A stretch of 64,000 nt of DNA from Diplosphaera chodatii. Lineage: Eukaryota; Chlorophyta; Trebouxiophyceae; Prasiolales; Stichococcaceae. The notes under the pieces are model-generated. The model was not told the origin of the DNA. It did not search any database and saw only the letters and a list, made by a program, of their open reading frames with translations. Within the stretch, counting starts at the first letter, position 1. The number at the start of each line of letters is the position of its first letter. The stretch spans positions 62,001-126,000 of the forward strand of contig JAALGY010000042.1 in assembly GCA_032358165.1 (NCBI GenBank), read 5' to 3'. The position numbers and the translations under genes are program-made. Of this stretch, positions 35,385-47,923 are shown piece by piece.

Positions 35385-36470
35385 GCTGGGAGGGCGGCCT
35401 GCAGGTGTCACCAACGTAACAACGTGTCGGGTGGCATCAAGCAGCATCTTTTGACATGTACTGTGCCACCCTGCACCGTGCAGGGTACCTACGACCTGTT
35501 GGAATTCGAACCCGCATCAAAGGCAGGGCAAACCCAAAAGCAGGGTCACGAAACGGCATTGCGCGTGTTTGTTTGTACAGGAGCACCGTGTACCAGGCGG
35601 CTTATGTACAAGAGGAAGGACCACTTTGCCCAGCCATCCGCACGTGAACAGTGCCAGTGCACGCACGGTGCATTGCCGCCATAGCGGGTGCTGCAGTGTA
35701 CTGCCTAAGCACACTGTGATAGGACTGCGGTGCTGGCAGCCACGGCAAGGCTGTGAACGGGCGTGTCGTGCACGCCGACGGTGACAAACCTCGCACTAGT
35801 TGCCTACTGCCAATCTAGCTGCCGGATCTGCGGGTGCAGCACCGCGCCATGCCGTTCTGGCCGGAGATAGCCGTCTCGTTGATGTATAAACATCGTCTTC
35901 GAGACGTTGGAACAGAAAACCGCGAGCTTGCAGGGCTCCACACCTGACGTCAGACGCTGTTGATTCCTATCCTGGCGGTGCTGTTGCGCCTACTGAACGC
36001 GTCGGTGATCTCCAAAGCAACGGCTATCGTGTTTAGCAGCTGTTTGTGTGATTCATGCAAAGCGTCAGCGGCCGCTGTGGGCCACACAGAAGCCACGCAG
36101 CGGCTGGTCATGCCTATATTCCAAAGCGCCAACAGAATATGAGGTGCCAGCTCACGACAGCGTGGCAGGCGTGACTGTGAGTGGAGCGGTGGAGCCCCTG
36201 TGGAGAAATCCACACGCTCCCTGTCAGCTTTGAGGCATGCCCGAAAGCATTGCTGAGTGAGTTAGTCTCATCAATCAGTCGTTATGCCAAACCTAGCAAA
36301 TGCTGCCAGTATATGCCATCAATGTCAAATCCCAACGCTGCCCAACATGGCGGATGGCGCCATATATAAAATGGCGTGTAAGGATGGCAGCACAGCACCT
36401 TCAGATCCGGAGTCCCCGCCTCCTGCTCACAATGGCATCACAGCAGAGGATCATCATGAACGCCACACAG
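35385..36470. other. Upstream region of the phosphatase and 3' flank of the LRR gene
   Basis: Both flanking genes are on the minus strand, so the promoter of the purple acid phosphatase should lie just above 35384. GATGTATAAACATC at about 35880 is a TATA-like, partly palindromic word, but it is about 500 bases from the start codon. No gene is supported. Confidence 0.4.
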
Positions 36471-39400
36471 CTACCGAATCTTGATTTCTGGAGCACCGCC
36501 TTGCTGTGCAAATGCCGCCATTGCCCTCTGCACACCCTCCTCAGTGAGTGGAGCGTCAAACATGTGTGGCGGGTGCAGCACCGCCGAGACGAACTCTAGG
36601 CTGCCAGCCAGGGGCGCCAACCATTCGAGATCATCGTCGTGCAGGTTGGTGTCGTCCAGCAGCAGCTCCTCCAGAACTGCAGGCGCAGATGAGTCGAAGA
36701 GGCGTCAGGCACACAAACGCATCAGTCCACCACTGGCTGGGCGCATGGTCGTGGACGGCGCTGTGCCCAAAGTGCGGACCACAGCAGCACAAAGTGGAAA
36801 CTGCAACAACATCTCAAGACACCTGGGAAGCGCCCCCGGGCTAGGGCTGCGATGGCAATGCCAGACACGCCCCGTTGGCCGCTCAGGTCCAGGTGCTGCA
36901 GCTTGCACGGGCCCAGGAACGGCGATGCGAACAGCTTCAGCATGGAGTTCGACAGCAGCGCTGCACTCTGCGGAACACCAGGTGGTCATGAGCTGTACTC
37001 GCACCCTGATTTGCGGTTCCGAGTGCAATGAACACCGCTGCTGATCTATGAGCAACACCCTCGCGCGTCCATGATCGACATGCTCGGCATGCCGCTGCAC
37101 TGACACATCAGGTACTGATGCCCGGGAACAGCCCACCGAGCTGGCTCGAAGCTGGAGGACTGCCAGGTCGGGCGGCATGCTGGATGTCAAAGCCGCCATG
37201 GGCGTGTCTCCAACCAAGCCGCCGTCCCCATACAGCCGCAGCTCGGTCAGAGCGGTCAGCCGCTGCAACAGCAGCATCAGCGACCCCTGCGCACATGCAA
37301 AGTGCAGTGACACAGGCGAACAAAGAGCTGAGAGGTGCGCATGCTCGCTAAGACCGGCATCCACAAGGTGTGAGCGCCCGCACAAAGCCTGCAACATGCA
37401 GCAGCCACCAGAAGGTGCGCTGGGCATAGGCACTGCAGTCAGGCCTGTGATAATACAGCCCAGATTATCTATTGTTTCGCTGCAAAGGCCGCACGTCAAA
37501 GCCCGGCAGCTGCTCCAGGTGGAGGCAGCGCAGCGTGGGCGACGCATACCCCAGGAAGCTGCCCTCTGCCCCCCGCACCTCCCTCAAGCGCAGGTCCTGC
37601 ACAGACAAGGCGACCCTCATCGCAGCCGAGCACGGTGCTGCTACCAGGGGAGCGTCCACGGCTGGAGCTGGTATGTCTGCTCAAACGTAGAAAACGAAGC
37701 AATGTCTCTCACAGCATTCGAGCATAGTAAGCGCTCAACTGGCTGACATCGCTGTTGCCTACACAAGCAAGCACAAGCATGCGCACCTGCAGGTTGGTGA
37801 GACCCGCCAATCCGTAGTCCAGGTCCTTCGTGCTCATGCTGATGTGGGCTAATGACAGGCGCCGCAGCAGCCTGCAGAATTGCAGGCAGCAGCACGCTCG
37901 ACATGTCACTTCCAGGACGAGAAGCCAGCGCGCTGCACACGCGCCACAGCCTGTTTGTTGGCACTGCGCCTAAAGGGCCATCCTGCGCCATGCAGCCCCA
38001 GTGCGGTCGCGACACCACTGTGGGGACACCAGCTGCAGCTGAACACGACGGGCTGCAGGCACAGGCTGCAAATAAGTCTAGACTGGAAGTACACTAGTGC
38101 ACACCAGTACACCAGTGACAGGGCCCCTCGTTGGTGATGCACCAGTGCCAGACTCTCCAATGCAGGCGGCGCTACAGCAGCAAGCTATGGTGTGAAGAGA
38201 TCCTGCACACAGCAGCCGGTGCAGCGCCAGACCTGGTGCCGCCATGCGGGGGCGCCGTCAGGTGCGTCAGCGCTTGCAGCGGGGCCGGGACGCATCCGGC
38301 GTGCCAGCCGGACCCCTCCCCGTGCACGGAGCCCCGCAGACGGAGGGACGTGAGGTTGATGAACCCTGCAGTCGAGACGCCTATGAGAGTGTGCCAAAAA
38401 AAACTCGTGCTGTTCCATACTTGCCTGAAATGTGTCCTGTGCTCATCTTTGCGCCATCTCGGGTGTCTCCGGAGCTGAACCCTCTGTTGAGCTGGGTAGG
38501 TTTCGCAGCTCTTTCAAATGACTCCCGCTCTGATGCTCAGCAGAGCGACTTGTTGTATGCATATAGCAGTTTCACAGACACGAACCATCTGACAGCAGGG
38601 CATATGCAGCCAGTGGCGATCAGGTGATCACAGCACAGGCACCTGCAACAGCGGATGTCACATTGGGCCCCTGCGCGGAACCCCTGATGCTGAGCTCCCG
38701 CAGCGTCGTCCTGCACCCCGCCAGCTCTGCAAATGCTGCGCCGCCATCCTGCAGTTTGCGCATGAGCCAGGTGGGCGCTGCAAGAGAGACGAGACCACGT
38801 CCATCTCGCGCCGTACTCAATCGGATGCAGAGACGCCAGGCCTGAGGGAGCATGGCAGATGCAGGGTTGTGTAGTTTGGACGCATGCTGGACGAGCGCTG
38901 GCAACTTTCGTGGTTGGACGCAGCCCCTGCGCACCCTGCACAGCGGCGGCAGCGAGAGCGACGTCAGGCGCAGCCGCGACAGCTGCCGAAGCTGGTCGTC
39001 GGACAGCCAGGTGCCGTGCGCGAGGTCGAACTTCAGGTTCTTGAGCGCAGTCAGCGACCCAAGGAACGCCACGCCTGCATGCACAGAGTTCAGGGCTGAG
39101 TGCAGCAGGTGGCAGCTGTCTGCAGCATCAAGCACAGGCCTGCGAGCACCAGAAGCAGGTACCGTAAACACCGCTCACACCATTGCTGCAAGCGATCCAA
39201 CACCTGCAGGCGTGATCTTGACGTTGACAGAATCGTCCCCCTGTTTCCCGCGCACCAGCCGAAGGCTCGTCAGCCGAGTCAACACTGTGAGCGCCGCCAG
39301 GTGTTCATCGTCCACCTGCGCCAGACGTCACACGCCGGGACGTTGGGCCAGGTCGCTTGGTCCGCCGCAGCAGGGCCTGCCTCCTGGTGGTGACCGTCGA

Positions 39401-42086
39401 AAGCGGTTGACACGACGCAGCTGCAGCGCGACAGCCTGCAGCACCTCACTGCCGCTGGTGCCCACTTATGCAGGAGTGAAGCCCAAGCGCGCAGCGGATC
39501 CAAGTCCGGCAGTGCTCCAACCCAGAAACACGCCAGCAGGGTCGGGCCAAGCGGCGGCTTTCTAATAGCAGAGGCGCGCACCGTGCCCATGTCCTCGCAG
39601 TTGAGCGCCGTCAGCGTCGCCGCCGTGCCGGCCAGCGCGCCGAACACGCGGCCGTCCAGGTGCACGCAGCCCATGAGGTCCAGGTCCTCGCACCGCCGCA
39701 GCGCGCCGAACAGCACCTGCGTTGAAACACCCTGAAAGGTGGAGTGCGGTGGGTTGCGCCTACATTGCATGTGACGTTCGCAACACTAGGCAGCCGCCAA
39801 TATTGCAGCTGCTTGTGCGGTGCCAGCGCCAGGGCAGCAGTCTGCGCGGTTGCCGCCACGCTGCAGGGTTACCGGCATGTCGTCCTGCCGACCCGGCATA
39901 GAGGCCCACCTTGGCGGCTCCCACGGTGGCGCTGGACGCCTCCGCCCCCTGCAGGCTCAGTCGCCTGAGCTGCGCCCCCAGCGGCTGCAGCTGCCTACCC
40001 GCCTCCTCCCCCAGAGGCCCTGCAGCGCAGGCACTCCCCGCTTGCAACCACTTGTTTTCACACTCGACACTCTGACCAACGCATGTAGGGCATCAGACAC
40101 TCTCTGAAGGGGATACTCATCTACTGGCAGACTCCAGACCCTGAGTGCAGGATGGAAAGGGCTACTCACCCGAAAAGCGCAGGTCCTGGCACACCGTCAG
40201 CGCTGGCACGATCTGCGCCCAGGACTGCGGCGAGGCGGCCCAGCTGCCGCCGATGCCGACGCACCGCAGGCCCGGCAGCAGCGCCAGCAGGTGCGCCACG
40301 TCGTCGCCCGACTCCGTCCGCGACGCCGTGCCGATCTGCAGGAAGGTGGTCGCCTGCAGAGCAAGGCGAGACTGAGCTGCTGGGCGCAGCTGGGCAGCCC
40401 ACGGCCGCTTCGACACATGGCATGAAGGGCCCAACGGGCAGAACAGGTGGGCTGTTGCATGCATCAGCTAGACCACCACCGGCAGGGTATGCCTATCTTG
40501 CCTTGATGCCAGGGGGCAGGCGCAGGTGGCGCAGCAGCCCGCGCATGGGCCCGGCCTGCAGCGCCAACGCCGTGAGGGCCCCCAGCGCCGGCAGCCGCCC
40601 CAGGGTCGCCTCCATCTCCGGGTCCGGCATGTCGCCCGCGAGCGTGAGTACCAGGTCAAGGCGCTCCAGGGTGGGCAGCTGCACGCATGCGGGTTGCTGG
40701 GATTGGAGGCTCCAGCGCGTCCTCTGATGCCATACATCAGCACCAGTGCCAGTGCACACGTCGGCACATCAACACACCCGGGGCTGCAAGAAAGCTCGGC
40801 TGATGTAGAGAGGAGCGGAGGCACCGGTGGGTTTATCGCTCCAGGGTGGGCGCACCTGCATTGCGAGCTCGGCGATGCCGTAGCCGTCGCCCTCCAGCAC
40901 CAGGCGCGTCAGGCGTGTAAGCTTCGACAGCGTCGTCATGCCTGCAGCAGGGTAGCTTTCTCAGGCTGTCGAATCTTGGCACCAATCACGCAGGCAGTGG
41001 TCCGCTGAGGCAGCCCTTTGCTGAGCACTGCTGCACTGAGGTGCATGTGGTGTAAGCACAAATGCCCTACCATCAAGGCAATATGGCCCAATGGCGACAG
41101 CCAGCATGATGCAATCATGCGGGTTTGTCTTGATCCCACCTGCGGTCTGCAGCACCATGGGCGCGTCGAGTTCGCGCAGCCCCGTGAGCTGCGCCAGCTG
41201 GCCGTACATCGACTCCCGCTGGATGCTGCCGGAGTAGTCGGTCTGGAGGCGGCTCAGCTGTGTGAGCATCGACAGGCCCTCAAATGCCATCGCGTTGCCG
41301 CTGAATCTGCATTAGGGAACCTTAACACGTCGGTCCTGCTGGTCCTTGAGAGTGAGATGCTCTGCTGTCTGCCTTTCGCCACAGACCCGCCACCTGGGGC
41401 TGCATGTAGGCCCTAAGAATGTTTCACACCCTACCCAGGCCCCTGCCGACGACAGCCCTCGACTGCATCCTGTAATGCCCTGCCGCTGGGTGGGCGCTTG
41501 AAACCCACTGATCGGTCAGGCTCTGCAGGCAGTGCCCACTAGATGTTTGCAACGCTGGCGCAGCAACTGCGCACGGCAGCTGCAGGCTGCGCAGGATGGT
41601 GAGGGGCTGGAGCGCCGCCAGCTGCACGGCCGCCAGGCTGCACGACGGCCGCAGCACCAGCGCCTCCGTGCCTGCAGGAACGGGACACCGTCCTCTGCAA
41701 CGTGCATGGAAGTCTGTAGGCATGTGTTGGCCCAGCGTCTGCAGAAAATGTGCCCGATCAGCGCGTGCCATGGCAGCATGACATGATCCACACAGCGTGC
41801 AGACAGGCACGCTGGTGCGCCACGTCGTGGTATGACTGCTTGCTTCAGTCTCCACACCCGTGAACCGTCGCAGCAGGTGCTGCATTTCATGGCCGCTGCG
41901 GTGCCGCAGGTCCAGCCTGCGCACCGCTGCATCGCACAGCTGCCGCACCCCCCGGCTGCTCAGCCGCAGGCACGCAAAGTCCAGCGCGTCTGCCCGCCTG
42001 CCGTCCTCTGAGATCGGCAGCAGCCGGTCGACGATCAGCATGAACACCTCAGGCGAGAGGTCGGTAATCTCAGCGCCCCGCTTCAT
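36471..42086 (-). CDS. Leucine-rich-repeat protein with F-box-like N terminus
   Basis: Exons: 41858-42086, 41509-41671, 41140-41306, 40856-40941, 40502-40678, 40170-40353, 39910-40019, 39582-39716, 39204-39315, 38935-39074, tentative 25-base exon 38817-38841, 38682-38777, 38233-38365, 37787-37871, 37495-37596, 37137-37286, 36823-36967, 36471-36676. With the microexon the frame is continuous (about 814 aa). The N terminus, ITDLSPEVFMLIVDRLLP, resembles an F-box, and the rest is irregular LRRs (PTLERLDLVLTL, LTALTELRLYG, KLQHLDLSGQRG, LEELLLDDTNL). A role as a substrate receptor of an SCF ubiquitin ligase is inference. The junctions around 38,680-38,935 are uncertain; 38662 is an alternative donor. 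An in-frame upstream ATG exists at 42209. The intron 40354-40501 has a GC donor (AAG|GCAAGA). Confidence 0.8.
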
Positions 42087-42398
42087 CTGAAAGCTACACG
42101 CTTCAAACTTGAGCGAGGCGCGGATGCTCGCTGGCTGCTGACCGCGGCCGAAGGCTGAATGAGATCTGTGCCGAATCACGCAGCTGCTGCCAGTGTAACA
42201 TGTTTGCAAATTTGCAAGCCTGACACCAGTAGCTTGCTGGAAGCTGTTCAGGTAATCTAGACTGGGCTAATCTTGAAGGGCAGCCTTGCAGAAGACGTTC
42301 CTACCAAACGCCAATCATAATCATAAACCGTAGCATGCAAGCATTGACCGGCGACCTGTGCGGCGTGTGCCTATCATTGATCGCTAGGCGGCGGAGCA
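42087..42398. other. Short spacer, LRR gene promoter and nicastrin 3' flank
   Basis: 312 bases between two minus-strand genes. The LRR reading frame stays open back to an ATG at 42209, so part of this may be coding if that start is used. Confidence 0.4.
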
Positions 42399-45300
42399 TC
42401 ACAGTCCTTGTGCGCCCAACCGCTTCCCGTAGGCGCGTGCCGCCGCAAGCGCAGCCAACGTGCCTGCTGTGCTGGCGACGCCCAGCAGCCAGGTAGCACG
42501 CACCACAGCGGGGTTCTCCGCCTGCATGCAGTCAAAAAGTGCAGCCTGAGCTTGCGCCTGCACGCATGCGTAACGTGAGCCTGTATGGACGTGCCACAGT
42601 GCTTGTGCTGGCCAGATGATGTTACATTCCGTCTAGGTTGGAGCCTCTGCAATGCAACCCACAAGCTGCAGTTAGCGTGAACTGGACTATCATGCTACGA
42701 GAGGAGCGATGCAACGGCCGATGGGATGCAGATCAAACACGCTACGGACAGTCCGCCCAGTATCAAGGCGCGCAAATGCAGGTGTAGGCTGCAGGCTACA
42801 CATGACTGAAAATTGTCCCACCTGATACAGCAGCAGGCTCGGCTGTCCAGCGGGCCAGTTGCTTTCTGTCCACATCGGATCAGGCGGCCACCCCAGCTGC
42901 TGCTGCCATGCTGCCGCCTCATCTGTCACCTGCGAGCAGATTTGCAGCTCATCACCTGCCGTGCTCTCCTGTCATTACAATGTACAGCACAGCAAGCCCA
43001 ACATACGAGCTGGTCCTCTGCGGTCAATGCCAAAGAGGTGCAACTCAGTGCATGTCCAGTACACAGGACATGTACATCACCGTACCTTCCAGCGATTGTC
43101 ATAGAACGTCGCAGCTCCGTCGCAGCCATCACACCTGCAGCCGCAGGGTCAGCAGTTCGTAAATCTGCTCCCTTTGTGCATCCCCTTGACATGGTCTGGA
43201 CAGGCTGCCAAAACCTGTCTGTCACCCTTCAGCAGTGCAGCCATGTCAATTTAAACTGCACACTAACGTGAGTGTCTACCTCAGCGCTGTTGAGTACGCC
43301 GGCACATATCGCGCCGTTGCAGCAATGCAGCGCCCTCCCGACTCCGGCCACTTCACGGTGCCCTTGTACCCCACGCAGGCTTTGCCGCCGCTGCAGGCAT
43401 GCCGCCGAAAGTCGCAGGGTCCGCCGCCGCTGCTGCTGCTGCCTGCTGCCTGCGTTATTGTGAACGAATGAGCCCTGTGAAAGTGGCATCCTCACGATGG
43501 AGCGCCCCAATGTATACATCATTCACAAGTGCTAGGCCGTGGCACGTTTGCAGGGTGCGTGGAACTGCACAGCCACGATTGCTCTTCAGTGCAGACAGGT
43601 GCTGAGTGTGACCTGTGGCGCGGCGGTGCGCTCGGCCAGGAAGTTCCACAGGAAGCGCGGCAGGTCGCCCTTGACGCTGGGGTCCGGATCCTGCGGACAT
43701 GCATGGCAGCGCTGAGGCACATCTGCTTGAGCATTCGCACAGCAAAAACCTGAAGGCCGGACGTCAGCCACAGGAGCGCATCATCTGCATTTCATCTGGC
43801 TGCCACGGTTGTGCAATGCCCCATGTTGCAAGGTACGCAACAGAGTTGTGGGCCGCAGCGGAGAGTTGACCAGCAGATGATACCGAAACTTCTACAGCAG
43901 CTGATCCGTAAGGTGTCAGCTGCTGCACATGCCCAGCGGCATGTAGCGTTCTGAGCAGGGGGAGTGTTGCGTCTGGCCACAGCAAGTCATGTCGGAACCA
44001 GGCGCAACAGGGGCAGCACTTCCACAAACGGTCAGTGTGCAAGTCGTAAATGTTGCCAACTGCCCACCTGCGAGTCCGCCGTCAGCGTGTGCAGGATGCC
44101 AACGTAATGCTGAGCTGGCGCCCCCGAGGTGGCCGTCAGCCGCTGCACCAGCCCGCAGCCCAGCCCCGGCTGCGGCAGCACCAGGCAGCCCCACAGCTCG
44201 CTGACCAGCTCCGATACTGACGTCTGGTTCACCTGCGAACGTGTTTGACCGCCTTCTGTGCCAGGCCAACTGGTGGTCGTGTCTGGACTGAGCACGACTC
44301 CTACGAACCGGCCAGTCTGTCATCACGCAGAACACCCTACAGAGCAGCAGTAGGCCGTGCCCTGCTTTGCCTTCTGTCGCCTGCCCGTTTGATGGCACAC
44401 GGGCTGCAAGCGCTTCATGACACAATCAACCAGCTGACAGCTGTCCACAGTGAAATGGTATGTTATCATCATTCGGTCCGAAGCATGTGCACCTGCAGAG
44501 GCGCTGCATGTGGGCCGACAGCCAGGGTGTGCAGCGCCCGCGCCACCACGGCCGCCGCCGCGGCAACGCTGCCGACGTCGGCGTTGCTGCCGTTGTCGAA
44601 GCGGCTGCCGTAGAAGCGGTTGCCGTACGCCGAGTCGAAGTCTGTCAGCGCGGCCGCTGCGACCGACGGCTTGGCGCGCAGGAAGCTGAACAGCGGGCCG
44701 GGCGGCACGCCCGGATTGCTGCGCGACGCCGCTGACACGACTGCCTGCAGCGGCACCAACCAAGGAACAAATGCTTCAGCAGTCTGCCGACGAGCAAGGG
44801 TTTTATGGACTCGGAACTGCAGTGCTCACATGAAGCAGTCGACTTGCTGGGCTGCCGAACATGGCGACAGGCGTCATGCATGCTGTGCTGCATTCATCCA
44901 GGCGCAAGAACAAGCCTCCTCTGAAAAATACGCTTGCCTGCTGTGTGGCGTTGCCGGCATCCTGCAGCGCCGCCGCGACAGCCGAGGCGTCGCCAAAGCT
45001 TCTGCCGCGCTGCGTGTGCACGAAGAAGCGGGCGGCCCCTTCTCCCGCCTGCCGCCCTGCCGCGTCCTGCTGCCTGCTTCCTGCCGCCACCTGGGCCCGC
45101 CCCCGCCCAAGCTGCCCAAGCTCGACGACCTGCAGCCGGAAAGCCAGGTGTTGTCCACATGTGGTACCATGATGCGATGGGTCACTGATGACCGACAGCA
45201 GGTGCTCTGACAAGTCCCTCTGCAACTGCGTGAGAACGCTGACGCCTCTGGGTGCAGAAGCAAGCTGGCTGCTGTGCCTTATCACGCTGCGCGCACTGCA

Positions 45301-47176
45301 GCTCGCCGCTATGCGCATGTCTCACCTGGTCGATGAGGTCCAGATGCATGCCGGCGGTGGTGTTGCTGCCGCGGCGCATCTCCCACAGCAGCCGCCGGCT
45401 GCCCATGTAGTCCCAGGACTCCCCGCCCAGCGCCAGGAACACGATCCGCCGTCTGAGCGCCCTGCTGCTCAGCTGCACGGCATGCAGCGCGTCCGCAGCC
45501 GCGAGCATCGCGACCAGCCCCGACAGCGGCGCCTCTGCCCCCTGCAGGTAAGAGCGCAGCAGCCCCAATCAGCAGCCGTCTATCCAATGATGGGGGCAAG
45601 TGTTTCGTCAGTAGAGAGGCTGTGCACGTGATGCTGCAGTCCTCGCCACGATGGAGTCGTGGAACAGGCCGCCGCCATCGACGGATGCCACAACCAGCGT
45701 GATGGGCAGAGGCTCCTGCTGCTTGCCGGTGGCCGCACCGCCAGCACGTCCAGTGGGCAGGAGCGGGGGCACCGCCGCCCTGCACAAGCGAACATCAAAT
45801 GTTTGTTTCTGTTTGGAGGCGAGAGTGGCCACACAAGACTCTATGCCTATCGGACAGCAAAGCTTAGCAAGAGGATCAGCCGGCGCACCAGACGCTGTGG
45901 CTGCCCAGTGGCAAGCAGGTTCCGCCGGCGATGCAGGCGCTGCTGTTGTGCTCGCCGTGCATCGTGGTCTCCAGCTCCGCACAGTGCACCGCCCCTTCGA
46001 ACCCCTGCAACAGATGCTGTTAAACTCAGATGCCATGGCGACACCACTCTCTCAGCAAGCCTGTGCCTCACCAAGTATGTGTGGTCGGTCCATGTACGGG
46101 CGCTAGGGTGGGAATGAGCAAAAGCACACCAGCCCACACCTGTACAGCGTTCCCAGAGGCCCGCCGCTGCGCGTCTGCCGCTGCTCTGTCCGACAGCAGC
46201 ATCACCGGCACGTCAAAGCGCCTGCGATCCAGCCCGCCGCCGTGCGGGTTCCACGCGTAGCTGCTGTCTGGGTACGGCGCGTATGCGGCGCCCGGGAATG
46301 CTGCCGCATCTGACAGTCCCTCCTCAGGCACGGGCCCTGCAGGTTGCAATTGACAACTTCAATGGCCTGCCTGACCAGCCAGTTGGATCTTGAGCCCCGC
46401 AGCTCTGGCACGCAGCCGCCTGCAGCAGCTGCTGTCAGCATTGCATGCTCGCAGAAGCATGTGCACCTGGCCTGACCAGAACGCCCCGGATGCCCGCCGA
46501 CTTGGCGGCAAAGCCGAGAGCGTCTGTCAGCTCCGCAGGCTTGACAACAAGCACAGTTGCAAGCCCATCTGCAGTCACCGTCAGGATGTCGCATCCAAGT
46601 GTACACTCATGGCACTGAAATGATGCATATGCGCATTGCTTGTGTGCGACAGCATTGAAACGGTGTGCAGTAGGCACTCTCAGTATCCCCACCTGGGAGC
46701 GCCCCCGCCGTGAGGTCCGACCAGTGCATCAGGGCGCCCTTTGCCGTGCTGCCGCCTGGCACTGTCGAGCAGTGACAGCAATGTATATGCAGGCGACCGC
46801 TACGTCGGCAGTGTTGGATTGTAGGCTGGGAGGGTGGCAGCTGAAAGGTAATGAGATGCAACAAAGGTGAGCAGGACGGAAAGGACTGTACCTGCGCAGC
46901 CAACTTCATGCGTGGCGTTGAGCAGCCGCACACAGGCGTTGGCGGGGCTGACGTCCGTGTATATTGCCTGCTGCAGCTGCGCATGGGACCGCAGCAGCGG
47001 AGCAGCGAAGGAGGCGTCCGCTGCACGGGGTGACATGTGGATACTCCTCAGTATGCATTGCCTCCTCAGGCTGTCGAGATGTGCAGTATGCACGTGGAAC
47101 AGGATTCATGTATGTCCTCCTCACCTATAAGCAGGAGCAGGACAGCCGTGGCTGACGCCACGCTCGCGCGCGGCAT
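42399..47176 (-). CDS. NCSTN: Nicastrin, gamma-secretase subunit
   Basis: Type I membrane glycoprotein that gates substrates for the presenilin protease complex in endomembranes. Sixteen exons in phase: 47125-47176, 46892-47020, 46693-46761, 46467-46568, 46140-46336, 45889-46004, 45650-45779, 45326-45541, 44938-45129, 44493-44744, 44068-44232, 43613-43690, 43280-43449, 43086-43134, 42822-42929, 42399-42521 (2148 bases, 715 aa, near the animal length). Signal peptide MPRASVASATAVLLLL; CVRLLNATHEVGC near the N terminus; peptidase-like core with VASVDGGGLFHDS, RRRIVFLALGGESWDYMGSR (the DYIGS motif, here DYMGS, about residues 308-312) and MHLDLIDQ; a Cys-rich region (CDFRRHACSGGKACVGYKG); then YSTALR, TESNWPAG and a C-terminal membrane helix (WLLGVASTAGTLAALAAA). 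The intron 44745-44937 has a GC donor. Head-to-head with the coiled-coil gene. Confidence 0.93.
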
Positions 47177-47923
47177 CAAGGCGCCTTCCCAGCCGTGATC
47201 ATTTGTATCTGTCGGTCATGCTGAAGTGCTGCGAGCTGCTGCATACAAAAGATGCCTCACGCACATCGATGAAGCAGCGATCTGATTATTATCAGAGCTG
47301 GAGAACACACGATGGGATTGCACAAAGAGTGAATGTCAATAAGGTCCTGAACACGCGCCGCGTGGAATACCACTCATGCACCCAGCCCATTTGCAAATCC
47401 AATGTGTTGCGCTGAAGCGAGATCGCACGTTCTGCTGCGCACAAAACCCTCCTGCTGCTGCATCAACAACATGATGAAGCTGGACCAATGTTGCAGTCGA
47501 CAGAATGCACTGCAGCAGCTGAACATGGCAGCACGCATCTAGGATCGCAAACGATTGATCAGAGCTACATCATGCAGCGCGTTGGCGCCAATGGCGTGGC
47601 TGCATCGCCGTCCCTGTGGAGCAGATTCCAGTGAGCACCGACACGAAACCTTTCTGATCAACAAGCCCAGCCTCGACACTCGATGCCTGTGTATGCACAG
47701 ACCATGAAGGGCCTCATGTATGCATGCCGCAGCTATCCCCGGCAGAACCGGCTGATTTGGGCTGTGTGCAGCTGACGTTGTGCGCAAGAGCATGCACATA
47801 GCCGGATTGGGTTGCTGCTCACAATGGGCATGCCGGCGCTCTGACATCTGTGCACTGCTCGTTTATCTCTGTAAACATCTTTAGCAGTCGTAGGAGGCTG
47901 CCCCTGCACTTTGTGCACTCCAA
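47177..47923. other. Divergent spacer between nicastrin and the coiled-coil gene
   Basis: 748 bases between start codons. Relatively AT-rich at about 47,200-47,350. No ORF with family features; likely holds promoters of both genes and may hold an unrecognised 5' exon of the coiled-coil gene. Confidence 0.4.

Noticed and set aside
35498..35516. Possible tRNA internal promoter box (GAATTCGAACC, minus strand)
   Set aside because: The flanking bases do not form a T-arm stem or an acceptor stem, and no A box is found at the right distance.
45602..45649. Nicastrin exon 7 continuing past FHDSI
   Set aside because: The later GT gives phase 1 and breaks the frame of the next exon; the donor at 45650 restores it.
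46477..46568. Nicastrin exon 4 ending at the earlier GT (46477)
   Set aside because: It leaves phase 0, while the next exon needs phase 1; the donor after 46467 gives RPGGPVPEEG in frame.
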